A stretch of DNA of 64,000 nucleotides, taken from FEN-1088 sp031407985. Lineage in GTDB: Bacteria; Myxococcota_A; Polyangia; Fen-1088. Positions 54,100-62,444 of the stretch are shown piece by piece. A program made the position numbers and the translations under genes. The stretch's first letter is position 1, and every line of letters begins with the position of its first letter. The notes beneath the pieces are model-generated. The model worked only from the letters and a program-made list of their open reading frames with translations, was not told the origin of the DNA and did not search any database. The stretch lies in assembly GCA_031407985.1 (NCBI GenBank), contig JANOJB010000133.1, positions 1-64,000 of the forward strand. The letters run 5' to 3'.

Positions 54100-54912
54100 A
54101 TGAACATCGCCGTGCTTGGCGCGGCCGGTCGCATGGGTTGCGCCATCGTGCGCGTGATCGCCGAAACGTCCGGGGCCGCGCTGGCGGCTGCGGTCGAACA
54201 CGCGGCCAGCCCGCACCTGGGACAGGATGCCGGCAGGGCGGCGGGACTTCCGGTGGGCGCGAAAACCGATGGCGTCGTCATACGTGATCAGTTGCCGACG
54301 GCCGGCGCGGCGACGGTGTGGATCGATTTTTCTTCCGCGGCGGCGACGGTGACGACGGCGGCGGCCGCGGCCGATCGGGGCGCGGCCTTGATCGTGGGAA
54401 CGACCGGAGTCGATGCCGCCGGCAAGCAAGCACTCGCGGAGGCGGCCCGCCGTGTCCCGGTTGTGTTCACGCCGAACATGTCGGTCGGGATCAACGTGCT
54501 GCTTCGTCTGGTCGCGGACGCGGCCCGGATGCTGGGGCCCGATTACGATCTGGAAATTGTCGAAACCCACCACCGTCTGAAACGCGACGCCCCCTCGGGA
54601 ACGGCGCTGCGCCTGGCGGAGGCCCTGGCAGCCGCGACCGGACGCGATCTGGCGCGCGATGCCCGTTATGCACGGCACGGCGACATCGGACCGCGCACAT
54701 CGGGTGAGATCGGCATTCAGACCCTGCGCGGTGGCGACGTCGTGGGCGATCACACGGTGTTCTTCCTGGGCGCGGGTGAACGCATCGAAATCACGCACAA
54801 GGCGTCGTCACGGGACACCTTCGCCCGAGGCGCGGTCCGCGCGGCCCTGTGGACCAAGGGCCGTGCGCCCGGGCTGTACGACATGCGCGACGTGCTGGGT
54901 CTGTCCCCGTAA
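54100..54912 (+). CDS. dapB: 4-hydroxy-tetrahydrodipicolinate reductase
   Basis: A 270-residue DapB with NAD(P)-binding VLGAAGRMG at residues 5-13 and the catalytic ETHHRLKRDAPSGTAL (His 157/158, Lys 161). It reduces the DapA product for lysine and peptidoglycan synthesis. The ATG at 54100 has GGAG upstream; an ATG at 54088 would add four residues. Confidence 0.95.
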   Translation: MNIAVLGAAGRMGCAIVRVIAETSGAALAAAVEHAASPHLGQDAGRAAGLPVGAKTDGVVIRDQLPTAGAATVWIDFSSAAATVTTAAAAADRGAALIVGTTGVDAAGKQALAEAARRVPVVFTPNMSVGINVLLRLVADAARMLGPDYDLEIVETHHRLKRDAPSGTALRLAEALAAATGRDLARDARYARHGDIGPRTSGEIGIQTLRGGDVVGDHTVFFLGAGERIEITHKASSRDTFARGAVRAALWTKGRAPGLYDMRDVLGLSP

Positions 54913-55265
54913 ATTTGGCCGATGTATCGAGTTGAACGCGTAGCGTGGACTCGGGCGCCTTGCAGCACGTCCGCGTGCTGAACTCGATTCGAATATCCGA
55001 TGAGGTGCTTCAGGCGTTCATCGCGCGCCGACCACGGGAGCCATGAGGCCGGGCGGGCAGGTGATCCACCGACGGCCGAGGCAAACCGTGTCGGCTAGCG
55101 ACCGATCCGAGCGCGACCCGACAGGCGCTGACCATCCCGGGAAGCACCGCCGATATGGAGGTGCGCGACGTGCTGGTGGCGGACAACGCCGCCTACGTCT
55201 CGATGGCGGGGTTCGCCCCCCGCTATCGGCGGCCATTATTGGTGGCTCTCTTCACAGCCTCGACT
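54913..55265. other. Gap holding a short LVIVD-like open frame but no complete gene
   Basis: About 350 bp between dapB and the DUF1566 gene. On the plus strand an open stretch at about 55090-55220 reads TDPSATRQALTIPGSTADM then DVLVADNAAYVSMAGFA, which loosely resembles an LVIVD-type repeat of secreted proteins. No start codon with RBS, and no full gene, is visible. It may be a gene remnant. Confidence 0.3.
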
Positions 55266-56303
55266 TCAGCGCACGCAGCGCACGCCGAACATCTGGTCGA
55301 CCAAAGGCCCTCCCGTCACCAAAATGTTTCTGACGGTGCCAAACATAAAGTCGACGAAAAAGGCGTTCCTTAAATTGTGCACGTCCGGATTCGACGTCCA
55401 GTAGAAGCGTGCGGCCCCCTGGGGGGGCACTCTATCGGGAAACACACTGACGTCGATGGTCGGGGTTCCATTCTGTTGTGTGATGAGGGTGAGAAGTTCG
55501 CCGGCCGTTGGTACTCGCCAGCCACCGCCGCTGAAACTGAGACCGCTGCAAAACGATTGTGCGTTCGCAAAGGTATGTTCAGATCCCGTCGCCATTCCTT
55601 GCCAGGTCAATCCGGTCCAGTTGTCCCTAACCGTATTGTTGGGGGCAGCTCCCTCTACAACGTAATGTTGTGTTGCTGTCGTGTGAACCACGTGAGTGCG
55701 TACGCACCGTGTTCGTGCTTTGGCAAATCCACTCGGCGCATCTATCCCGCCCGAGTTCATTTGGGCAAGCCACAGGCCGAAGACCGTCTGGTCCGCTGAT
55801 GACGACGTGGAACTCCAAAAAGAGCCCGATCCGGTGTCGGCCAACTCGGGTATCACTTTCATTGCCGTTGGAGGCGCCTCGCTGGCGTAGTCGACGAGAC
55901 TTATCAATTCGATCAGACGCGGCAACCGCCAGTCTTCGTAGGCTCCCGTTCGCACCCCGGAACAGCGCATGAGGACGTCCTCATCCACATAGGAAACCTC
56001 CTCCGGACGAGCCGTTCTTTGCCACATCAGCCCCGTGACAAGGTCGACGACGACGTCCGGCATACTTACGTCGTAGCGAGCCGGATTTGGAAGGCCCGAG
56101 CCCGGCGAGTTCGGCATGGGCCAACACGCCCAATCGCCACAATCCACCGTTGGTACTTGCGTCGCATCGGCGCCCATGTCTCCTCCGGTACCTTCCGGTC
56201 CCCCATCGTGGGGTACGACGGGCTGGCCCAGGCGGCCACACGCGCACGCCGCCACAATGGCGATTGGCCACGACAGCCTGGAACTGGAGAGAAATGACGT
56301 CAT
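55266..56303 (-). CDS. DUF1566 (Lcl-like) secreted protein
   Basis: A 345-residue protein. A signal with a Cys-containing end (VAACACG) is followed by two DUF1566-like repeats: DLVTGLMWQRTARPEEVSY with WRLPRLIELISLVDY, and WTGLTWQGMATG with GGWRVPTAGELLTLI; it ends FGVRCVR. DUF1566 occurs in many secreted and adhesin-like proteins; its role is not defined. It is 31 bp downstream of the two-heme-motif gene on the same strand, and the pair may form one operon. Confidence 0.8.
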   Translation of the reverse strand: MTSFLSSSRLSWPIAIVAACACGRLGQPVVPHDGGPEGTGGDMGADATQVPTVDCGDWACWPMPNSPGSGLPNPARYDVSMPDVVVDLVTGLMWQRTARPEEVSYVDEDVLMRCSGVRTGAYEDWRLPRLIELISLVDYASEAPPTAMKVIPELADTGSGSFWSSTSSSADQTVFGLWLAQMNSGGIDAPSGFAKARTRCVRTHVVHTTATQHYVVEGAAPNNTVRDNWTGLTWQGMATGSEHTFANAQSFCSGLSFSGGGWRVPTAGELLTLITQQNGTPTIDVSVFPDRVPPQGAARFYWTSNPDVHNLRNAFFVDFMFGTVRNILVTGGPLVDQMFGVRCVR

Positions 56304-56334
56304 GGGACTAAGCGGCCGTGGCCAGTGTCGACTA

Positions 56335-57915
56335 TCAGTACTCGATGGCGTCAAGATAGATCGGCCCAACGAATGGGCTACTCGTATAAATCTTGATGCC
56401 GAGTTCGTTGAACGGGCCAACGGCCGTTGCGGGTACGTTTACCGTCAAAGTGACCCATGCGTCTGGCGGCAGGTTCGGATACCAACCGGCCGTCCAGGTC
56501 CAGTTGCCGTCCATGAAGTACGGTTGGATGGCGGTGATGGGTGTTCCGCTGGGAATGAACACTCGAAAGGCTACTGAGGTCCCAGGCTGCGGCGAAATAG
56601 TTGGTTTGACAAACACCCGGCCATCGGTCGCGGTGGCGGCCAGATTGATCCGCAGGGCACGTGGCGTGTTGAAACCACCCACCGCCGACGAGGACTGACT
56701 GCTCTGTACGCTTCCTACCGCGCCAGGCCACCCGGCCTTCTGTTCAAATTCATATTGGGAATTTCCTCGCGGAGGAGCCGACGGTCCCTGCGCAAGCGCA
56801 CCAGCGAAGCGGAGATTGTCCAACAGGATAGGTGGCGCGCCATTCGGAGTATTGACCGCTAGGCCGAACCGAACACCGGCTTGCTGAGTGAGCAGAGACG
56901 CCTTGATGGCGCTAGGAATGGAAAAAATCGCGGTACGCCACCCCGTCCCACCAGGCGTCAATTCTACCTGGCCAATAAACTGATTGATCTGCCAAGTGCC
57001 AGGAATGGTTATGTAGCCTTGCACGGCGCCCAGCCAGTACGCATTCGGCTGGCCGTTCGGCGGGACATACACGTCCAGCTTCACCTGATCGCCGATTTCC
57101 GGTAGGAACCAGGTTTCAATCGGAACCGAGGACAAGCTGACGTAGCCGCTGGCATTCACCGACGTGGCGCCGATCCCTTGGGTAAAAGTCACGGAATTCA
57201 ACGATGTGGTGCCAAGCGAGGGCACCCACTGGCTCGGCGTATCGAAGGACATGCTCTTCATTGCCGGGTTCAGACCGGGCAAGGGCATCCTGCCGCAAGC
57301 CTCTCGGAGTGCATTGTATTCAGGTAGCATTGAGTCCGGAATCGGCCGGTTGCCGAGGGGCATGGTCTTCGCTGAGGCCGCGTCACCCTCACCGACCGTC
57401 CACAGCAGAATGTCGCACGCGTTCGCCGTTGCCCGGGACAGGTCAGGGAATGCCCCAAAGGGAGCGGTTGGGCCGTGACAGGCTCCACAGGTAAGATTCG
57501 ACGGCGGTGGGTTAGCCGGCATCGTGGCCGGGTGAATGGGCTCGTAGCGCATGTCCGAATTGAGAAAGGGGATCATCGGGTTGGCAGCATCCCCCAGACT
57601 TCCAAAGCCAGTCGGATCTCCCGGTTGCGTGGGCGAAAACCCTGGATGAACGATGAACGCGTTCCTCCCGACGTGACACGAGGTACAACTGATGGCCAGT
57701 TCGGTCCCGCCCACGAAGTCACGGACCCCTGGGCGCTGAATGTTGTACACGCCCTGCGTTCGCGCTTTTGGGCCGTTGGTATCGAAGAAGCAGGTCTTTC
57801 CGCTGTTCTTGCGCTGGCAAATCACGCCAATAGCGGAGAACTGGTTGCTATTGCCCGCGAACCGAGGACGACCATGAAGTTGCCTCGAATACCGATACGC
57901 GGCGACTTGGTTCAC
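56335..57915 (-). CDS. Two-heme-motif cytochrome-like protein, start without signal peptide
   Basis: About 526 residues. Two CxxCH motifs are present (CTSCH at 77-81 and CGACH at 143-147), and the C-terminal 300 residues are beta-rich, like carbohydrate-binding modules (GYITIPGTWQINQFIGQVEL; ILLDNLRFAG; GPIYLDAIEY). The N-terminal frame begins at GTG 57915, with GGAGG six bases upstream, but the first 25 residues do not look like a signal peptide. Heme attachment requires export, so the true N-terminus may lie in another frame or be lost. The DNA of this gene looks lower in GC than its neighbours. Confidence 0.6.
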   Translation of the reverse strand: MNQVAAYRYSRQLHGRPRFAGNSNQFSAIGVICQRKNSGKTCFFDTNGPKARTQGVYNIQRPGVRDFVGGTELAISCTSCHVGRNAFIVHPGFSPTQPGDPTGFGSLGDAANPMIPFLNSDMRYEPIHPATMPANPPPSNLTCGACHGPTAPFGAFPDLSRATANACDILLWTVGEGDAASAKTMPLGNRPIPDSMLPEYNALREACGRMPLPGLNPAMKSMSFDTPSQWVPSLGTTSLNSVTFTQGIGATSVNASGYVSLSSVPIETWFLPEIGDQVKLDVYVPPNGQPNAYWLGAVQGYITIPGTWQINQFIGQVELTPGGTGWRTAIFSIPSAIKASLLTQQAGVRFGLAVNTPNGAPPILLDNLRFAGALAQGPSAPPRGNSQYEFEQKAGWPGAVGSVQSSQSSSAVGGFNTPRALRINLAATATDGRVFVKPTISPQPGTSVAFRVFIPSGTPITAIQPYFMDGNWTWTAGWYPNLPPDAWVTLTVNVPATAVGPFNELGIKIYTSSPFVGPIYLDAIEY

Positions 57916-58029
57916 GACAGGCCTCCCACATCCAGCGGGTATCGAGGACGGGTGGAAGCCCCGGCGCGGAACGGGTAATTCGCGACCCAGACCGCGAAAC
58001 ACTATCATCGCCTGTCGAAAGTCCCGTTC

Positions 58030-59019
58030 ATGGCCCGCCGTCCATCCAAAACCTCCCCGCGCGGCGGCGCATCCGCCGCCACCGACGCCACCGACCTTCC
58101 CGACTTCGGCGCGCTGCCGACGGAAGCGCGGCATCCGCTGACGGGCGATCTCGATAGCTGGCGGCCCGAAGAGATCGTCAAGCTGATGCTGGACGAGGAG
58201 ATCTCGGGCGTCCGCGCCGCGCGCGCCCGGGCCGCGTTGATTGGCCGTGCGGCACAGTTGGTCGCCGATCGCCTGGCGGGGGGCGGACGCCTTGTCTACG
58301 TCGGGGCGGGAACCTCCGGACGGCTTGGCAGCCTGGACGCGGTGGAATGTGTTCCCACGTTCGGGGTGCCGCCATCGCTGGTGGCGGCCGTGATCGCCGG
58401 AGGCCCGGTGGCCCTGACCCGCTCGGTGGAGGGCGCCGAGGACAACGCACGCGACGCCGAGGCGCGCATGCGGCGTATCGCCGTTGCCCCCGCCGACGCT
58501 GTCTGTTGCATCGCCGCCTCGGGCGTCACCCGGTTCGCGCACAGCGCCCTCGAATACGCGCGCTTTCGGCGGGCGGCGACGGTGTTCATCACGTGCGGGC
58601 CGGTCGACAACGCAGCCGATCTGGCCGACGTGGTCATCGACGTTCAGACCGGTCCCGAGGTGATCGCCGGATCGACACGACTGAAAGCCGGGACCGCGAC
58701 GAAGGTGGTTCTGAACGCCATCTCCACCACCGCTTTCATTTTGCTGGGAAAAACCTACGCCGGGCTGATGGTCGACGTTCGCCCGACCAATGCCAAACTT
58801 TGGGCGCGGGCGGCGCGCATCGTGACGATTCTGACCGGGCTTGACGATGCTGAGGCCCGCGCGCTGATCGAAAAGGCCGGCGGCCGCGCGAAGGTCGCCA
58901 TCGTCATGCACCACGCCCGCGTGGGGGCTGCCCGGGCGCGCGAGCTGTTGATCGAACACAAGGGCAAATTGCGCGCGATCATCGGCGACATATCACCGAC
59001 GGGAACGGTTTTGCCGTGA
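58030..59019 (+). CDS. murQ: N-acetylmuramic acid 6-phosphate etherase
   Basis: A 329-residue SIS-domain protein with GAGTSGRLGSLDAVECVPTF, GAEDNARDAE, and GSTRLKAGTATK, typical of MurQ. It cleaves the lactyl ether of MurNAc-6-phosphate in cell-wall recycling. The N-terminal 30 residues are an unconserved Ser/Ala-rich tail. Its stop overlaps the anmK start (GTGA). Confidence 0.95.
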   Translation: MARRPSKTSPRGGASAATDATDLPDFGALPTEARHPLTGDLDSWRPEEIVKLMLDEEISGVRAARARAALIGRAAQLVADRLAGGGRLVYVGAGTSGRLGSLDAVECVPTFGVPPSLVAAVIAGGPVALTRSVEGAEDNARDAEARMRRIAVAPADAVCCIAASGVTRFAHSALEYARFRRAATVFITCGPVDNAADLADVVIDVQTGPEVIAGSTRLKAGTATKVVLNAISTTAFILLGKTYAGLMVDVRPTNAKLWARAARIVTILTGLDDAEARALIEKAGGRAKVAIVMHHARVGAARARELLIEHKGKLRAIIGDISPTGTVLP

Positions 59020-60185
59020 CGACGTCCGCCGATCCCCTGCTGCGGTTCATCGGGCTGCGTGACTTGCCGTCGCGTCTGGTGATCGGGCTCCTGTCTGGAA
59101 CCAGTGCCGACGGTACCGACGCGGCGCTGTGCGAGATCTTCGGCGCGGGCGAATCGACCCGGTTCACGCTGCTCGGCTTCGTCACGACACCGTTCACCCG
59201 CCCACTGCGCGAACGGATCTTCGCCCTGTCCGAGGCGAACGCGGTCGAACTGTGCGATCTGGACGTGCTGCTGGGCGAAGCGTTCGCCGAGGCCGCACGC
59301 CAGGTGACGCTGCAGGCCGGCGTCTCCCTGGCCGACGTGCATCTGATTGGATCGCACGGACAGACCGCCGTCCACCATCCCCGCTCGGCGGGCAACCTGG
59401 GCGCCACGCTGCAAATCGGCGAAGCCGCCGTGATCGCCGAAAGATGCGGTTTGCCGGTGATCTCGGATTTTCGCGTACGTGACGTGGCCGCGGGTGGCGA
59501 AGGGGCACCACTGGTCCCGTTGGTGGACTACCTGCTGTTCAGAAAGGCCGGGGTCAGGCGTGCGCTACAAAACATCGGAGGCATCGCCAACGTAACTCTG
59601 GTCGGCGACACGTTGAATCAGGTGGTGGCGTTCGACAACGGTCCCGGGAATATGCCCCTTGATGCGGTGGCGCGGGCGGCATCGGGCGGCACCGAACCCT
59701 TTGACAAGGACGGCGCACGCGCCGCCCGCGGACAGATCGATCGTGCCTTGCTGGCCGAGTTGCACCGGCACCCTTACCTGGCTCATCCGGTGCCGAAAAC
59801 CACCGGCCGCGAGCTGTTCGGGCGGGACTTCGTGTATCCGCTGCTGGGGCGGTACGAAAATAGACTTGACGATCTGTTGGCGACCCTGACCCGGTTCACG
59901 GCCGAAGCGATCGCGCGCAGTTACCACGAACTTCTGCCGGCCCCGCCCGACGAGGTCTATGTCTCGGGGGGCGGCGCGCTGAACACGACGCTGATGGGGC
60001 ACCTCGCCGAACTGTTGGCGCCGGTTGCGGTCGGCACCACGACGGCGCTGGGCATGGATCCGAAGGCAAAGGAAGCGATTGCCTTCGCGGTACTGGCCAA
60101 TGAAACTCTGTTCGGCCACCCGGGAAACATTCCGGCGGCGACGGGAGCTGCGGGGCCTCGGGTTTTGGGTAAGATAACGTTCTAG
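59016..60185 (+). CDS. anmK: Anhydro-N-acetylmuramic acid kinase
   Basis: A 389-residue protein with the ATP-binding GLLSGTSADGTDAAL near residue 25 and later QNIGGIANVTL and FDNGPGNMPLDA. It converts anhydro-MurNAc to MurNAc-6-phosphate, the substrate of MurQ, whose gene overlaps it by 4 bp. The start is GTG. nagZ, the enzyme that releases anhydro-muropeptides, is at 33.7 kb. Confidence 0.95.
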   Translation: MTTSADPLLRFIGLRDLPSRLVIGLLSGTSADGTDAALCEIFGAGESTRFTLLGFVTTPFTRPLRERIFALSEANAVELCDLDVLLGEAFAEAARQVTLQAGVSLADVHLIGSHGQTAVHHPRSAGNLGATLQIGEAAVIAERCGLPVISDFRVRDVAAGGEGAPLVPLVDYLLFRKAGVRRALQNIGGIANVTLVGDTLNQVVAFDNGPGNMPLDAVARAASGGTEPFDKDGARAARGQIDRALLAELHRHPYLAHPVPKTTGRELFGRDFVYPLLGRYENRLDDLLATLTRFTAEAIARSYHELLPAPPDEVYVSGGGALNTTLMGHLAELLAPVAVGTTTALGMDPKAKEAIAFAVLANETLFGHPGNIPAATGAAGPRVLGKITF

Positions 60186-60212
60186 TTAGGTCACCTTCAG
60201 CGGGGAAACATC

Positions 60213-61427
60213 ATGCGAAACGAACTTCGAAAATGGGCCCGAATCGGTCTGCTGGCGCCCGTGGCGCTTTCACTTGTGCAGTGCAACGGCGACACGACAC
60301 AGGTCGTCTGCCTGGCCGACCTGAGCACGACGGATGCCGGAAAGAAGGTTCAGGCGTTCATCGACACATCGAACGCCCTGATCACCGCCGCCGGTGAGAT
60401 CGACAGTGACATGCTGAACGTGTGCAAGGCGATGGCGAGCGATCTTGGAATACCTTCGTCCGAGTTGGAACCAGCCGCAGCGAACGAGAAATCCCCGGGG
60501 GCCGCGACCGACGCCGCCTGCCGCCGCGTCAAGACGGAGATCGACGAGATCGTCCGTGGCGATTTGGTCGTGAATGCGCGGCTGGCGATCATCTACACGC
60601 CGCCGGTCTGCACGATCGACACTGGGGCCCAGCTGCGGTGCGAACAGCAATGCGATCCCAAAACCATCACGGTCACCCGACTGGAATGCAAGCCGGGGAA
60701 ATTTTACGGCCAGTGCATGGGCACCTGCATGGGCAGTTGCACCGCGAATTGCGGGGCGACATGCACGGGATCGTGCACGGGGATGTGCACGGGAACCTGT
60801 TCGGGGAATTGCAACGGGATGTGCACCGGAACCTGCGCCGCTCAAAACACGAACGGCACCTGCTACGGCGCCTGCCAGGGAACCTGCACCGGAACCTGCG
60901 ACGGCAGCTGCACGGGCACCTGCAACGCCAGCTGCCAGGGTAGCTGCGGCGCCACGTGCGAGGGTTCTTGCGAGGGCGAGTGCTCGGTATGGGTTCAGCC
61001 GCCTCAATGCACCGAGGTCCAGGAGGTCACGACCGTCCAGGAGTGCAAGACCACCTGCGACGCGCGCGCGCACTTTGAGGCAACTTGCACCGAACCGGCG
61101 CTGACCGTCAGCTATGGCTACGCGGCGACGGTCGCCCAAAAAGCGGCGCTGGACAAGCTGGTGACGGCGCTTCGAAATAACTACGCGCGGCTTCTGAAGG
61201 TAGGCTTTCGCTCCGCCAAGGTCGTAAAGGACGCGGCGACCGGATACGCGCTGGCTCTTGACGGTGCCGCGACGACTGCCCAGCAGGTTGGCCTGGGGGC
61301 CAGCGCTTGCGTGGCCGACGCCATCACCCGTGTGGCGGGAGCGGTCTCGAAGGTCGATGTCAGCGTCAGCGTCAGCATCTCGGTGACTGCCAGCGTCTCG
61401 GCCATGGGCGGCGTTGCCGCCCCGTAA
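60213..61427 (+). CDS. Lipoprotein with a long CxGxC repeat region
   Basis: A 404-residue protein. The signal ends in LVQC (lipid Cys 24). Residues about 165-258 are a dense array of C-x-G-x-C and G-x-C-x-G-x-C units (for example CMGTCMGSC, CTGTCDGSC, CQGSCGAT), with almost no other residue types. Before and after it are ordinary helices (AAMASDLGIPSSELEP-like, KAALDKLVTALRNNYARLL). The repeat is probably a rigid, disulfide-rich stalk or spacer at the surface. No family is recognised; related myxobacterial proteins exist in my recollection. Confidence 0.75.
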   Translation: MRNELRKWARIGLLAPVALSLVQCNGDTTQVVCLADLSTTDAGKKVQAFIDTSNALITAAGEIDSDMLNVCKAMASDLGIPSSELEPAAANEKSPGAATDAACRRVKTEIDEIVRGDLVVNARLAIIYTPPVCTIDTGAQLRCEQQCDPKTITVTRLECKPGKFYGQCMGTCMGSCTANCGATCTGSCTGMCTGTCSGNCNGMCTGTCAAQNTNGTCYGACQGTCTGTCDGSCTGTCNASCQGSCGATCEGSCEGECSVWVQPPQCTEVQEVTTVQECKTTCDARAHFEATCTEPALTVSYGYAATVAQKAALDKLVTALRNNYARLLKVGFRSAKVVKDAATGYALALDGAATTAQQVGLGASACVADAITRVAGAVSKVDVSVSVSISVTASVSAMGGVAAP

Positions 61428-61436
61428 CGGGCAGTC

Positions 61437-62444
61437 CTAAACGACGATCCCGAACAACGGCAGATCCGTCACGTATTTCAGCCCCCGCGGCGCATCGAGA
61501 ACCGCGGCGATTGCGTTAATCACCGTACCGACGGTGCCGCGATCGCCGTGTGTTCCGCCCGCCACCAGAACATCCAGCGGCGGATCCCCGTCGATACGAA
61601 TGCGATCGTGCGGATCGGGAGCGTCCACCGACATCTCCAGATCTAGACGGACGATCGCTTCCCCCGCCACCATGCCGATCGCGCTCTGCCGCAACCCCGC
61701 GACCATTCCGGGAGCGATCCCGGCACGCGGCGCGGCTTCGGTCGAAACGACAGGATCGATGGTCGAACGAATTTCGCTGAAGTTCAATCCCAGCCCCGCG
61801 CCCAACAACGCGCAGGATTCGGGAAGCCCACGGTGGCCAAACCGGCGCGACGCGACGCCGGCCTGAAATTCGGCGACCGACAATCCCGCGCCCACCTTGG
61901 CACGCAACGGACCGCGCCGCTTGGCCGCATCGACGACGCGTTCGACGGTCACGCGCCGCACCGACACGCAGGCGCCCACCAGCGCCAGCGGCAGCCGATC
62001 CATCACAAAGCCAGGATTCACCCCGGTTCCCAGGACCGTGATGTCGCCTTTGCGCGCGATGCTGTCGATCCGGGTCGCCAGATCGGGTGTCGCCAGATCC
62101 GCGTACGCCAGATCCTCGCAACTGGACACCACATGAATACCCCGCGCCGCCGCCTGCTCGCACAGGGGCAATATCTCGGCGGTGCCGGACGTCGTCAGCA
62201 CGACCGCAACGTCGCTGGGAATCAGCATCGCCTCGGAAAATCGTGCCGTGACCAACACCCCCAGCGGCCCGATCCCCGCGACCACGCCCGCGTCCTGCCC
62301 CGCGAACGCCGGATCGACGGCGGCGACCACATGCACCGACGATTTCGCCTGCAAGGCCTTCAAGACCTCGCGACCAATGGCGCCAAGCCCCACCAGCGTC
62401 ACCCGGGTTGGCCCCGTCGTTCCCTCCACGGATGCGGCGGTCAT
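61437..62444 (-). CDS. DapB-like dehydrogenase (diaminopentanoate-dehydrogenase-type)
   Basis: A 335-residue protein. The N-terminal Rossmann motif is VTLVGLGAIGREVLKALQ, then VVLTTSGTAE and GTGVNPGFVMDRLPLAL, and a C-terminal ligand domain. It resembles 2,4-diaminopentanoate dehydrogenase and DapB-related oxidoreductases. The substrate is not known. It starts inside the stop of the coiled-coil gene (4-bp overlap). It is distinct from dapB at 54.1 kb, which has the full DapB motif set. Confidence 0.75.
   Translation of the reverse strand: MTAASVEGTTGPTRVTLVGLGAIGREVLKALQAKSSVHVVAAVDPAFAGQDAGVVAGIGPLGVLVTARFSEAMLIPSDVAVVLTTSGTAEILPLCEQAAARGIHVVSSCEDLAYADLATPDLATRIDSIARKGDITVLGTGVNPGFVMDRLPLALVGACVSVRRVTVERVVDAAKRRGPLRAKVGAGLSVAEFQAGVASRRFGHRGLPESCALLGAGLGLNFSEIRSTIDPVVSTEAAPRAGIAPGMVAGLRQSAIGMVAGEAIVRLDLEMSVDAPDPHDRIRIDGDPPLDVLVAGGTHGDRGTVGTVINAIAAVLDAPRGLKYVTDLPLFGIVV

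Noticed and set aside
57916..58959. Upstream extension of the heme-motif gene through murQ
   Set aside because: It overlaps murQ on the other strand and shows no conserved residues; murQ is well supported.
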